NCBI RefSeq assembly: GCF_019399895.1
Contig: NC_091877.1
Location: 1,984,001 to 2,048,000, forward strand
Direction: 5' to 3'
Length of the DNA: 64,000 nt
Source of the DNA: Cardiocondyla obscurior
Lineage: Eukaryota > Arthropoda > Insecta > Hymenoptera > Formicidae
Part shown: positions 1-9,450 of the stretch, piece by piece
How positions within the stretch are numbered: the first letter of the stretch is position 1
Layout: each line of letters starts with the position of its first letter
Made by a program: the position numbers and the translations under genes
Notes under the pieces: generated by a model
Database searches by the model: none
Seen by the model: only the letters and a program-made list of their open reading frames with translations
Told to the model about the DNA's origin: nothing

Positions 1-66
1 ATGAAAACTTTTTATTTGAAAATACTTTAAGAGCATGTATTATTTTTTTTATTTTTTTTTTGTTAG

Positions 67-227
67 GTCCGTACGGAGCTGTGCTTGCTGGCCCTGCTGC
101 AGGTCCAGCGGCTCTCGCCGGACCTGTCGCAGCTCCAGCTTTGATTCATGGCCCGTCTGGAAGTATCACCTCTGGATACGGTGGATTAGGTAGTATTGTT
201 CGTGGATTTGCGCCTGCACACTATTAA
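67..227 (+). CDS. Cuticle-type low-complexity protein, last coding exon (partial gene)
   Basis: This is the terminal coding exon of a gene whose upstream exons lie left of the window. A T-rich tract ending in TTGTTAG (AG at 65-66) is the acceptor. The exon opens in phase 1 (one base of a Gly codon is contributed by the previous exon) and runs 53 codons to TAA at 225-227. The peptide is built on Gly-Pro pairs about ten residues apart (GPYGAVLA, GPAAGPAALA, GPVAAPALIH, GPSGSITSGY) and ends in RGFAPAHY. The same ten-residue spacing, the GPSG(A/S)I motif near the C-terminus and the phase-1 junction occur in the - strand gene at 5231-8865, so the two are probably paralogues. Secreted cuticle structural role is inferred from composition and from the signal peptide of the paralogue; I do not recognise a named chitin-binding consensus such as the R&R motif. 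Confidence 0.75.
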
Positions 228-450
228 TTCACACCGGCCGACAATATGAACTAAGGACTTCCGCGACTGATCTCTTAGACACCCGCAATCTCCAATCACG
301 ATCTGCATCACGATCTTCGTCATTTGGTATATTTCCTACTGTATTAGTACTTTTTATGCGTGTATATAACAAAGTTTCGTACATATAACGTTATATACGA
401 ATAATTAAAATATTACTATTAATTTTAATAAACGCATGGCACTTCTGAAA
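228..450 (+). other. 3' UTR of the 67-227 gene with AATAAA at 427-432
   Basis: The sequence after the stop has no continuing open frame and becomes AT-rich. A canonical AATAAA lies 200 nt after the stop codon, so cleavage would be expected near 445-460. The exact cleavage site is inference. Confidence 0.5.
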
Positions 451-3400
451 AATTTTTATCCGTTTCTTCGTCTTCCTATAAAAATATGCATTTGTAATAA
501 TTCATTATCTTGATCAATTAATTTACCGCCACACTGAGGGCGATAAACTCCGCTGAGGAATTTCGCTGCTTGATTTTCGAATTTCAATGGCGTGACCACG
601 TAGTCGGATAGGTCAATCGGACGATTGAGCCATTGAAGAGAAGGGTAATCGAGCCTTAACCCCGGAGATTACAAATTACATAGAGAAGGGTTTTGTAATC
701 GCGTTGAAAATTCCTCGTAGTATAAAGCAAGGCAAATTAACGTACAAATATATTTATAATAAAGATGCATTAACGTTAATCACTGTTAGAGTCAAAAATT
801 TATAAACGCGCTAAAAAAAAAAAATAATTCCACGTGCATACGTCGCGCAATCTGCTAATGTAGCGTCTTACATATTCAACGACGTCGTAAATAATTATGC
901 AGAGCATTTCAGGGAACGTCGAAATAAATTTAATTACGTACGCTAATACTAACTGCTCGTTACGAGTGTGCGCACATGTTTATAAAGTCATAAGTCACGA
1001 CACGGACATTAAATCATGTACAGTCATAAGTACGCCATATGTATACGTATCACGCGAATGAAACTTTATGTAATATGTAATTATACTCTCGTTTGCGTCA
1101 CGTGTGCAGTAACAAATGAGATTTTGTTAGTATATTCAATATAAATTGCAGTAAAGATCAAAATAATATAATTAAATTCGTAGTAACGAGATTATGCAAC
1201 AAAGGATATATACGTAATTTTTTAATATATTTTTTTTTTAATTGTTTCGAGCCTTAGTGCTCAAATATAATTTTTTGCCTGAAAATTTTCCTCGTGTTGT
1301 GTAACACGCTAATTGCATATTAATCTAAAGAGGACAATTACTTTATAAACATATTTAAAATATAACATGTGCGCCGCACACATTATCGCAGCGAAGTTCT
1401 AGGTTGCAATTTATGCGATGTGCAAGGTGAATCGAGGCGTTTACCGAGAGCGGCCTGGCTGGGAAAGAGCCGCGCTCTCAGGAATTAATGCGCTTCTCAA
1501 TGCGATATATAATCGATGAAGCCAACCGACATCGCGCACTCGACCTTTAACGGGTACGATGAAAGAGACGCGAACTCGAATGCTCTAATTCCGCGTGAAT
1601 ATCACGATTTCTGGTAACAGTTATTGGAGACTGCGAGAGCGTCATAAATGTTACGTAAGAGAACGCGAAACTTAGCTCCAAACATATTTCACGCGTTTTT
1701 AAAAATTATATTCCTTTTAATAATAATCGCGTGCACTTTCGTCGCTATTATAACTTTTTAAAATTTATATCTCTGCTACGAGATGAAATTCACTCTCGGA
1801 ATAGAATTTTTTCTGCGAGTAATAATCAGTTTCCATATAGAATACTGAAATTGTGCCCAGTGTATTTTTTCGAAGATCGTGATAATGATTGCATTGGTAA
1901 CTAGTTAAAGAGGCACTTTGAATATCCCCGTCAGACGAAGACGGTGCTACGCGCGGCATCTCCGTGAAAGAAATCGAAAACTCGACCTTTAAATATAATT
2001 CTTTCTGCTTAAATTGCCGGTACGCGTCTGTAAATGTTTCACAAAGTATTACGCTGTACAACTTTATCCGCTGCATCACGTTCTGAAAATTCGTACCTAC
2101 GACGAATGATCGAGGGAGGTACGGTTACCCCGCTGCGATTGAGCGTGATCAATGCTAATGGTGAGACTGACATTTGCAGTCATTGTCTGCAGCGCAATAC
2201 GGATGCAATGCGCCGCGATGTTTATGGGAGCATGCAACCTATTCGCTGGTCTATGCAAAACCATGGAAAGTGTAAAACACTCGTGTCTCGGTAAAGTTCA
2301 ATTTATTTAAAAAGAGAGAAAAAGAGAAAGAAAAAGAAATTGAATACTTATAATTAATTATAAAATCAATTACAATATGCACGTGTAATAACTATGTTTA
2401 AAGAATATTCGCCGAGCTGCATCTTGAGCAATATAAATTTTTTTTTTTTTTTTTTTTCCAAGGAAACCGATGTTTCGATAGATCGCTAATTATATTTCGT
2501 TAATGCAATCTATTCGCGTAAAGCCAGAAATACGAAAGCAATCCATTGAAGAAATCCTGTTCGAGAGCTAATCAACCTTGACCGTAAAAATGTAATAATT
2601 TCATAGCGCTTTGTAAAAAGATTCTTCTAAGAAACGCGTGCAATAATCGCTACACCCCCGAGAGTGAAAGGACCGCGCCTCTTCGTATCCGGCATTCTGT
2701 CATCTCCACTAATTATTCCTTGACGATCGTTACGAAACGGCACGCTTTCTATGACACAACTTATGACGCTTCGCAACAATATCATAATTCCGCGCTAGCG
2801 CGCGCATTCGTAGATATTTTCTCCCTTCTACATGCATTATACATATAAATTATTTCAAACGTATGGCATCCATTTGGATTGCAATAAAGTCTCTGAATTA
2901 AAGATCAAGAATTTCCATTATTTGAAACGAACAAGAGAAAATATTAGTAAAATATGACGGCTTCTATTTCTGAAAATGCAGCGCGCAAATTTACCGTTCC
3001 ATTCAATTTCAACGTGCAAATAACATTGATACTTATTTTACAGATAACCCAATTTGCAAATTTGTCAAAAATAAATTAAATCGTTAAATGGAATGGCGAG
3101 TAACTGAAAAAAAGTAGCGCTGTTGAAAATTATATTTACGTATCTTTTATTTTAGTTTTTATTCGACGCGACAAATAAGGGAGTATTTTTAGGAGCAATT
3201 TGTCTGCAAAAAAAAAAATCCAGCACTACTTAGATTTTTACGTTTCACATTTTATATTTAAATATATATTTCGACAGTCGAAGTGGTTATGTTCGAAAGA
3301 GTATAATGCTTTTCATGTGTCAGATGAGATCGGGAATCCATCCTATTTTGTAAAAAAAAAGAAAGAAAAAAAAAAGAAAAAAAAGAATTGGAACATAAAA

Positions 3401-4979
3401 AACGAGCCATTTTAACGCTTTCAAATTTTATGTTCTCTGCCACATCACCAGTTGGTATTCTCCTCACTGAAGAGGTTCTGTTCGATTCCACGGCTTAGCA
3501 CGAGCACTTCTACTTTTTTATATTTTATTTGTAATTCCGTGAGAAAAACTGTAAAAGCGATCGCGTGTATTCGCGAAAAATTTACAAGTCTTTAGTAAAT
3601 TTAGGAACTTATAACAAATCTGAGATAGCATCCGTAATTTTATTTCCTGATCTCTAACAAAATAATTGCTACATATTATTAATTTATAATTGAGTATTAA
3701 TTACAATTATTATAATAATCGTCGATCTGCAAAAATTATGACCGATATATTAGAATAAAAATGTGCACTTACCTCTTTTTATTAATAAAGCACTTACAAA
3801 TATGTACTAAAAAACTCAAATAAGAATTTAAAGACCGAAGCTTAAAGAGACGAAGTAAAATTGGCGATGTGACTAATTAATTGCATAGTCAAAGACACGC
3901 GAATGGACAAAAAGTGAGTTTTAAATACTGATGCTTTATTTTATATAAAGTATTGTATAAATGTATAAACGCTATAAATATATGTGGTATCTATCTATGG
4001 TGGTGGTGGGGTGCTAGTCGTGATCGCAAAAAGGGTATGACGAGGACGGGCGGGGTCGAGGGCCGGCGACGGCGAGCCGTCTATTTACATTCATTCACTC
4101 ATGAGAAAGATTAACCTACCATAATCTACCGGTCACTCCTTTTCACTAACATATAACACGATTATATAATATATGTGTAATTGTGTGTATATATACGAGT
4201 ACACATATAAAAGTATGGTGTATGTGTATGTGTGCGCGCGTGTGGCAATGTGTTCAAATATATATATACATATATATAAATGTATATAAATATATATATA
4301 AATATATATATAAATATATATGCGCGGAAGTAATAGGTAATAGTATGTATACATATATATATATATATAAGAAGAACATATATGCGCATGGACGCGAGTA
4401 ATAATAATATGTATGCTTAGGGTGCGGCGGTAAGTATAACAACATGCCGGGAAAGTGAGCTTGACGCAACTAACCCGTGGAAAAAGAAAGAAATAGATAT
4501 GTGCGTGAAGAGCGGCGGCCTTACGGATGGTGGAAGACGTAAGAAGAGAAGGTTTCGGCCGGAGCAACGATAAGTGTTCAGAAAACAGAACAAGTCCGGT
4601 TGCTCCGACGACGAAGTGCCAAAGCTCGCCCACTTGCTAGGCCCATGGCGGTGCAGCGTGATTCGCGTGTGCACGGGGTGGCTGTGTGACACGCGGTCGT
4701 GAAACTCAGAGGTGCGCGTTTAAGTGTTTAATGTCCGAAAGACGACGGTCGCTGATGTGCGAAATGAAAGCTCGTCGAGGTGCGGCGAGATGTTTCGAGT
4801 GTCGAGATCGGTAAAACGCGTCTCGCGCCGAGCTACCTTCATCGTTTGGTCTCTCGATGAGCGGTAATTGACTAAATTTTACCCGGTTGTAGCGGGTCGA
4901 GAACGGAGGGAGCGAGCGGCGCGAGGCCGCGGATCACGTACGGCCGAAATCTCGATACCATCCTCTTACGATCTTATCC
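451..4979. other. Intergenic interval between two convergent cuticle-type genes
   Basis: I see no supported gene here. Open frames are short, lack splice or start context, or are low complexity. The interval holds a T20 run at 2438-2457, an A/G-rich run at 3350-3384, a TA-rich microsatellite field (4180-4375) and a G+C-rich patch at 4000-4080. A TTTATT at 3935-3940 would read AATAAA on the - strand and could serve as a distal polyadenylation site for the - strand gene, giving a 3' UTR of about 1.3 kb; the closer signal at 5000-5005 is the simpler choice. Confidence 0.5.
4258..4375. repeat. TA-rich microsatellite with a 12-bp higher-order period
   Basis: Alternating TA dinucleotides are interrupted at regular steps by AAA at 4288, 4300 and 4312, which gives about three 12-bp units, followed by a second TA run at 4350-4370. 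The tyrosine/isoleucine-rich open frames that cross it are products of the repeat, not genes. Confidence 0.85.
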
Positions 4980-4999
4980 GTCTGCCATCCGGATCGCGC

Positions 5000-5005
5000 T
5001 TTATT
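5000..5005 (-). terminator. Polyadenylation signal AATAAA of the - strand cuticle-type gene
   Basis: TTTATT on the + strand reads AATAAA on the - strand, 225 nt after the TAG stop at 5231-5233. The distance is close to that in the convergent neighbour (200 nt). Cleavage would fall around 4975-4990. A distal alternative exists at 3935-3940. Confidence 0.5.
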
Positions 5006-5230
5006 GGCTCGCGGTGTACATATGTATAATTACATTCGACCGTTCCATATATATTCCGAGTGTCTGACGATCATATCACTAATGCCAAGGGTGCACCGAC
5101 TATGTTCCAAGACTGGAGGAAGCTTTGTGAAGAAGACGTTGAGCGCGTTTGAGGATCGTTCGAGACCGGTAAGTGACTGTGGTGGGTTTGCCGCCGTCGC
5201 CGAGCCGAGATCGCTGGGGTCTTAAAACGT

Positions 5231-8200
5231 CTACCACTTGGAGGGGATGATAGCTCCGTGAGAGCCCAGACCAGCCTGGATGGCACCAGACGGTCCGTTG
5301 ATCACAGCAACTCCGGCATCACCACCGCCAAGGGCACCACCGCCGAGTCCACCAGCACCTCCGAAGACGGCGATACCAGCACCACCGAATCCACCAAGTC
5401 CAGCACCTATTGAAAATTATATTATTAATGGCGAATTCAAACATTCGATTCAAGTAAGAAATAAATTAATTAAAAAAAAATTTTAAATTATAAATTTTTA
5501 ATATTTAACAATTTTAATAAATTTTAAATTATAAATTTTTAATATTTAACAATTTTAATAAATTTTAAATTATAAATTTTTAATATTTAACAATTTTAAT
5601 AAATTTTATTTAATTAATTGTGAATTTTTATTACCAGGCGCGGCACTGGCAGCAGCACCAGAGCTGCCGTCATCACCGTTGATTCCACCGGATCCGGCGT
5701 AGAAAGCAACACCACCGTAGCTGGGTCCAACGAGGTTAGCGGTAGCCTGGGATGGTCCTACGAGGGTAGCGGTTCCCTGGGACGGTCCAACGAGGGTGGA
5801 TGGGCCGGCAGCGGGTCCTACAAGGCTGGCGGGGCCAGTGCGGGGTCCTCCTACGGATTTAGCTCCCTCTTGGGGTCCTACGAGATCAGATGGGCCAGTC
5901 TGGGGTCCAACGTTGGCCTTGGGTCCCTCAGCGGGTCCGATGTCAGACCTGCCACCATAGACTCCTGCGAAAAAAAAAGCGACGGTTAAATATCGTCGTC
6001 CTAGGAAAAAAATAAAATTTCGTACGTAGATACGTACCACCAGAGACGATCTGCTGAACTCCAGCAGATCCAGCCGCCGCCGCCGCACCAGCAGCGTAGC
6101 TGGCACCAAGACCACCAGATCCCAAGCTGGAGGCACCACCCTGGAGGGAGGCAGCGGTTCCAGCGCCAGCGGCGAGTCCACCGCTCAGACCGGCACCACC
6201 GTGCAAGCCACGGCCGGTGATGGCCAGACCGGCACCATAACCGCCATAGCCGCCGCCGTAGCCACCATAGCCACCGGCGATTCCGGCGCGGGCCGTCGCG
6301 ACGGCTAAGCAGGCGAACACAATCTGAAAGAAACGCGAGGCGTCGTTCGTTTAACGAATTCACAAAGACAACGTACGATTTTCGACCGAGACCGTAGTAA
6401 TTATAAAAAAAAAATATTTTACGACGCGCGCGCTGCACGAAAGCTCGAGTTCCGATTTACGGAAACGGTTCGCGTGCGCGTATCGTCGGGGCTATCGCTA
6501 TTAAGAATCTAGATTTCCATTGGCTTGGCGCCGATTACCGGGTTTGACTACCGCTAGATCGGTGGCAACATAATCGCCGGCTTTCACTTTCGATTTCCGC
6601 GAACATTGATTCACGATCGCGGGATTCCAAAGCGACGGAAACGGTTTCGCCGCGCGGATATTTTCTAAATCGGCCTCGATGTTCTTTAAATTTCGTCAAG
6701 CTCGCGCGCGTTTGTAAGCGTTTTATCGCGAGGGACGGTCGCGCAATTACGCCGACGAAAACGCAACGAGAAAGTGCGCCGGGCACGTCGGGAAAATCGA
6801 CGAGATTAGATACCCGTAACTACGCGCCGTAACGTTTCGTAATCAACTTGATAGCGCCACAATTTTCCCCCTTCCCTTCGAGTCGGTTGCTCTGGTCACC
6901 ATTCCCAATGACCGTATTAGGAAAATCTTCTAGGCCCGTTAATAGGCCGTTGCACGCGCAACGCGTGTACCGTAAGAAAAAGCGGTCGCGATTGCATAAA
7001 ATTCCGTACGAGCAGCCACGGACGCGAGGATATCGTACGCGATTGATAATTAATCGAGATACCCGGTCGTATCAGTCATCTAAAAATCGCAGCCGAGCAA
7101 TTCGCGTCGGTGAAGCTTTCCGTCTTTCATTTTCTAATTAATCGAGAAACCCCGCGGTCAATTAAATTTCGATTCCCAGAATTATTTTCTCATATACGCG
7201 AGGAGATCGGAGGGACAAAACTAAGCCGAGTTTTGTTACGTCACGCGACCCGGCCGACCGCGCTTATCGTAATGCTCGCGATTCGTAATACGGGAAGCGG
7301 CGTTTAGAAAGGAAGTGTTTCGCGCGGCCGTACAGCCGTCGGGGCTGATTAGATATATCGCGCCGGCCGCATACGTAACCGATATATTCTGCGAGATCGT
7401 GCGCGAGAGCGCGGCGTTAGACGCGCGCGTGTGTCACGCCCGGTTTGAGAACGCTAGCAAACTTAAATGGCACCGCGGCCTGAAATTATGCATATCCCGA
7501 CGGCTGCGCGAAACTTTCACATCCCGTTTACGCGGAATAAACCACTATCTCGCGGGGCCCGTGCTCGTGTGACGTGGCCGACCGAGCGTTCCCGCGACCT
7601 CGCGATCGGAAAAGGATCGATCGCGCTCGATTTCAAAATCGCCCGTGCGATCGAGCGCCGAGCGCATTTCTATCGGCCCTGAGGAATTGCAAAGGCAAGA
7701 TATCTGACGCAACCCGACGATTAAGATATCGTTACAGGTAATGTTATTGATAAAGAAAAAAAGTGCATAGCTAATTAGTTTGCAATTATTATGAAAATGG
7801 CACGTCGTTTTTAACGTTAAGTTAACGCGCGTTACATTAACCGCGGGACGAATGAGGCGGAACGTAATTCCGGCGTTATTCCAGCGCCCGGCGGGGGATT
7901 CCGCGGCGGGGAAAATCGAGAGAAATGCAACCGCGGCGAATGCGAAAGTGTGCGCCGCTCGTAGGATTCATGAATGAAGATGCGTCTACGCGGAATAGAA
8001 ACCGGTCGTGAGTTAGCCCGTTTATTCAATGGCGATGATGATACTGCCTACAACCGGTTTTCGCCGAGAGCGGCCGGCGCCCGCGATGCGGTAAGATTTC
8101 TTTGGTTTATGAATGAAAGTCGTCGGTTCGTCTGTTTGTGCGTCTGTCTGTCTGCGACGAGAGAAAAACGGCGTGAGTATCCCAACCGTGACATTGAATC

Positions 8201-8865
8201 GTTGCAGTTTGTATCGCGGGCGCGGTAAGAAGCGAAGAAACGTAGCGGTACAATGAAGACGTTATTAGACATGCATTATTGACGCGGACGAAAGCTCTCA
8301 AAAGCTCGCGAGACAGCTTCGTGCTTGCTCTCCGTTTGCAAATACGCCCGCCGTCTAAATACACAATCTTGTATTAATCTAGTTTCTTGTTTGGTTTCAA
8401 TTAAGAAGAACGCCAGAACGGGAACATTATACAGATAAACGCTTGTAGAGATAAACTTGCGAGCGACTGCAAGAAGAGGAGCAGAATTTTATGAGCAATT
8501 CCGTTAAGGGCTCGAAGTAATTCAAGGGCTGTACCGAGTTTCGAGATGGACACTATTTATTCACGACGACGAAGGCAAGTATCCGATCAAGAAATTACGA
8601 TGCTCCCGAAGAAACACGCGATTTTGAAGTAAATTAATAGCTAAAGTGACAAAGTTGCGAGTAAAGATTTGATAAAAAAAAAAGAAAAAGAAAAAAAAAA
8701 CGAAAGAAAGAAAAAAAAAGAAAAAAAAAATAGCAATGTTTAATTGAATAAAAATTTGTTTGAAGGACGCGGAACGGCAAAGCCGAGAGGTACCGAGACT
8801 ACGAATTAAACACCTCGCGAACACCTCACCAACCCCCGTTGCGGAATACTCACAAAGGCCTTCAT
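5231..8865 (-). CDS. Secreted Gly/Ala-rich cuticle-type protein with decapeptide GP repeats (4 coding exons, 267 aa)
   Basis: Spliced CDS on the - strand: 8854-8865, 6038-6323, 5635-5964, 5231-5406 (12+286+330+176=804 nt, 267 residues plus stop). Exon 1 codes only for MKAF and ends at a GTGAGT donor; exon 2 follows TTTCTTTCAG and completes the signal peptide MKAFIVFACLAVATARAG, with likely cleavage after Ala17. Residues 18-100 are Gly/Tyr then Ala-rich (GGYGGYGGGYGGYGAG). Residues 107-186 are eight decapeptides of type LVGPxxGPxx. Residues 187-209 are Gly/Asp/Ala-rich, and the tail (211-267) is Gly-rich with GPSGAIQAG and IIPSKW at the end. The tiny first coding exon and composition fit insect cuticular structural proteins that are exported to the extracellular matrix. 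The exact family is not identified, since no R&R, Tweedle or CPF consensus was seen. It faces a probable paralogue at 67-227. Confidence 0.85.
5407..5634 (-). other. Intron 3 of the cuticle-type gene
   Basis: The donor reads CCTG|GTAATA at 5635/5634 and the acceptor ends in TTTTCAATAG at 5407. The junction is phase 1 and rebuilds a Gly codon. Nearly all of the intron is AT, and more than half of it is the 41-bp tandem repeat described separately. Confidence 0.8.
5480..5602. repeat. Three-copy 41-bp minisatellite inside intron 3
   Basis: The segment starting TTTTAAATTATAAATTTT recurs at 5481, 5522 and 5563, so the period is 41 bp. The three copies look identical by eye over their whole length, and a partial fourth starts before TTTATTTAATT. 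Identity of all copies points to recent expansion or homogenisation. Confidence 0.9.
5705..5944 (-). repeat. Coding tandem repeat: eight 30-nt units (decapeptide LVGPxxGPxx)
   Basis: The units read DIGPAEGPKA, NVGPQTGPSD, LVGPQEGAKS, VGGPRTGPAS, LVGPAAGPST, LVGPSQGTAT, LVGPSQATAN, LVGPSYGGVA. Gly3 and Pro4 of each unit are invariant. The last units are the most alike at the DNA level, which suggests growth of the array at its 3' end. The whole array sits in one exon with phase 1 at both ends. Confidence 0.9.
5965..6037 (-). other. Intron 2 of the cuticle-type gene (73 nt)
   Basis: The donor is GGTG|GTACGT at 6038/6037 and the acceptor is TTTTTTTTTCGCAG at 5965. Splicing is phase 1 and rebuilds a Gly codon between VSG and VYGG. 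Reading through instead of splicing gives a frame with aromatic and charged residues unlike the flanking protein. Confidence 0.85.
6324..8853 (-). other. Intron 1 of the cuticle-type gene (2.5 kb)
   Basis: This intron separates the 12-nt coding first exon from the rest. About 6430-8300 is rich in G+C and CpG compared with its flanks, so many spurious open frames occur on both strands. A polypurine tract lies at 8672-8731. A long first intron in a cuticular gene is a usual place for regulatory elements, but I cannot point to a specific site. Confidence 0.75.
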
Positions 8866-8905
8866 GTTTGGTGTGTGTATTGGGCTGGTAGTCCGGTGAA
8901 TGACT
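8866..8905 (-). other. 5' UTR of the cuticle-type gene
   Basis: These 40 nt lie between the predicted initiator A (8905) and the ATG (8865-8863). There is no upstream ATG, and the start context ACCAAACATGA is favourable for an insect. Confidence 0.6.
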
Positions 8906-8907
8906 GA
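8903..8907 (-). promoter_or_regulatory. Arthropod initiator TCAGT (predicted start site 8905)
   Basis: The - strand reads AAGTCAGTCA. The initiator core TCAGT places +1 at A 8905, exactly 30 nt downstream of the first T of the TATA box. Confidence 0.65.
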
Positions 8908-8927
8908 CTTGGGCTGGGCCGGCGGGC

Positions 8928-8935
8928 CTTATATA
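8928..8935 (-). promoter_or_regulatory. TATA box (TATATAAG) of the cuticle-type gene
   Basis: The - strand reads GCGTATATAAGGCCC, a good match to the TATAWAAR consensus in a GC-rich setting. The spacing to the TCAGT initiator is standard for a focused, strongly regulated promoter, as expected for a moult-stage structural gene. Confidence 0.75.
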
Positions 8936-8966
8936 CGCCTAACTCTACTCTGGACACGCTCCACAA

Positions 8967-9450
8967 TCACCATCCTTTCGAAAGCAAGCGCAAGGCGCTC
9001 CACCACCCTCCCTCCAGAAAAACTATAATCCACGTACCGCGTACCAAGCGGCCGTAACCGTAGTCCGCGGCGCGGCGGTAATCCCACCACCCGAGCTCGG
9101 GGGCGAAGGGGGTCTCCCCTTTAAAGACGGTGATAGAAGTTGCCCGGTTGTGGGTTATATTCGTGGCTACGTCGTCTAATGGTCGCAGCCTCCTATCCCT
9201 CCTGCCCCACCCGCGACGTTGGCCTACACGCTCGGCTTCTACGCAACGGGCCCGCACCAAGTGCAACCGAGCACCACCCGGGTTACCTGGTCACCTACGA
9301 TACAACTCTCTTTCTCGCAGGCGTGGTGCACGGTATGCACGAGCGTCGAGCAGCTCGCAAATCTAACGGCGGAGTCCTTTCCGGTTACGATAGACGGCGC
9401 AGGTGCAGTGCCGATAACAGTACAGAGTGATCATCACTTTAATTAATTGG
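8967..9450. other. CpG-rich island upstream of the cuticle-type promoter
   Basis: This roughly 480-bp stretch is much richer in G+C than the sequence after 9450. It stays open in three + frames (78, 96 and 75 codons) and one - frame (99 codons), which is what high G+C produces by chance. The + frame ending at TAA 9444-9446 uses many C/G third positions, but it has no ATG at its start and no recognised motif. It is best read as promoter-proximal regulatory DNA; a small unknown gene is not excluded. Confidence 0.35.

Noticed and set aside
4133..4633. 166-codon - strand open frame rich in Tyr/Ile
   Set aside because: It is produced by the TA/TG microsatellite; the non-repeat part has no recognisable domain.
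5280..5486. Pro-rich + strand open frame
   Set aside because: It is antisense to the terminal exon of the cuticle-type gene and mirrors its Gly codons.
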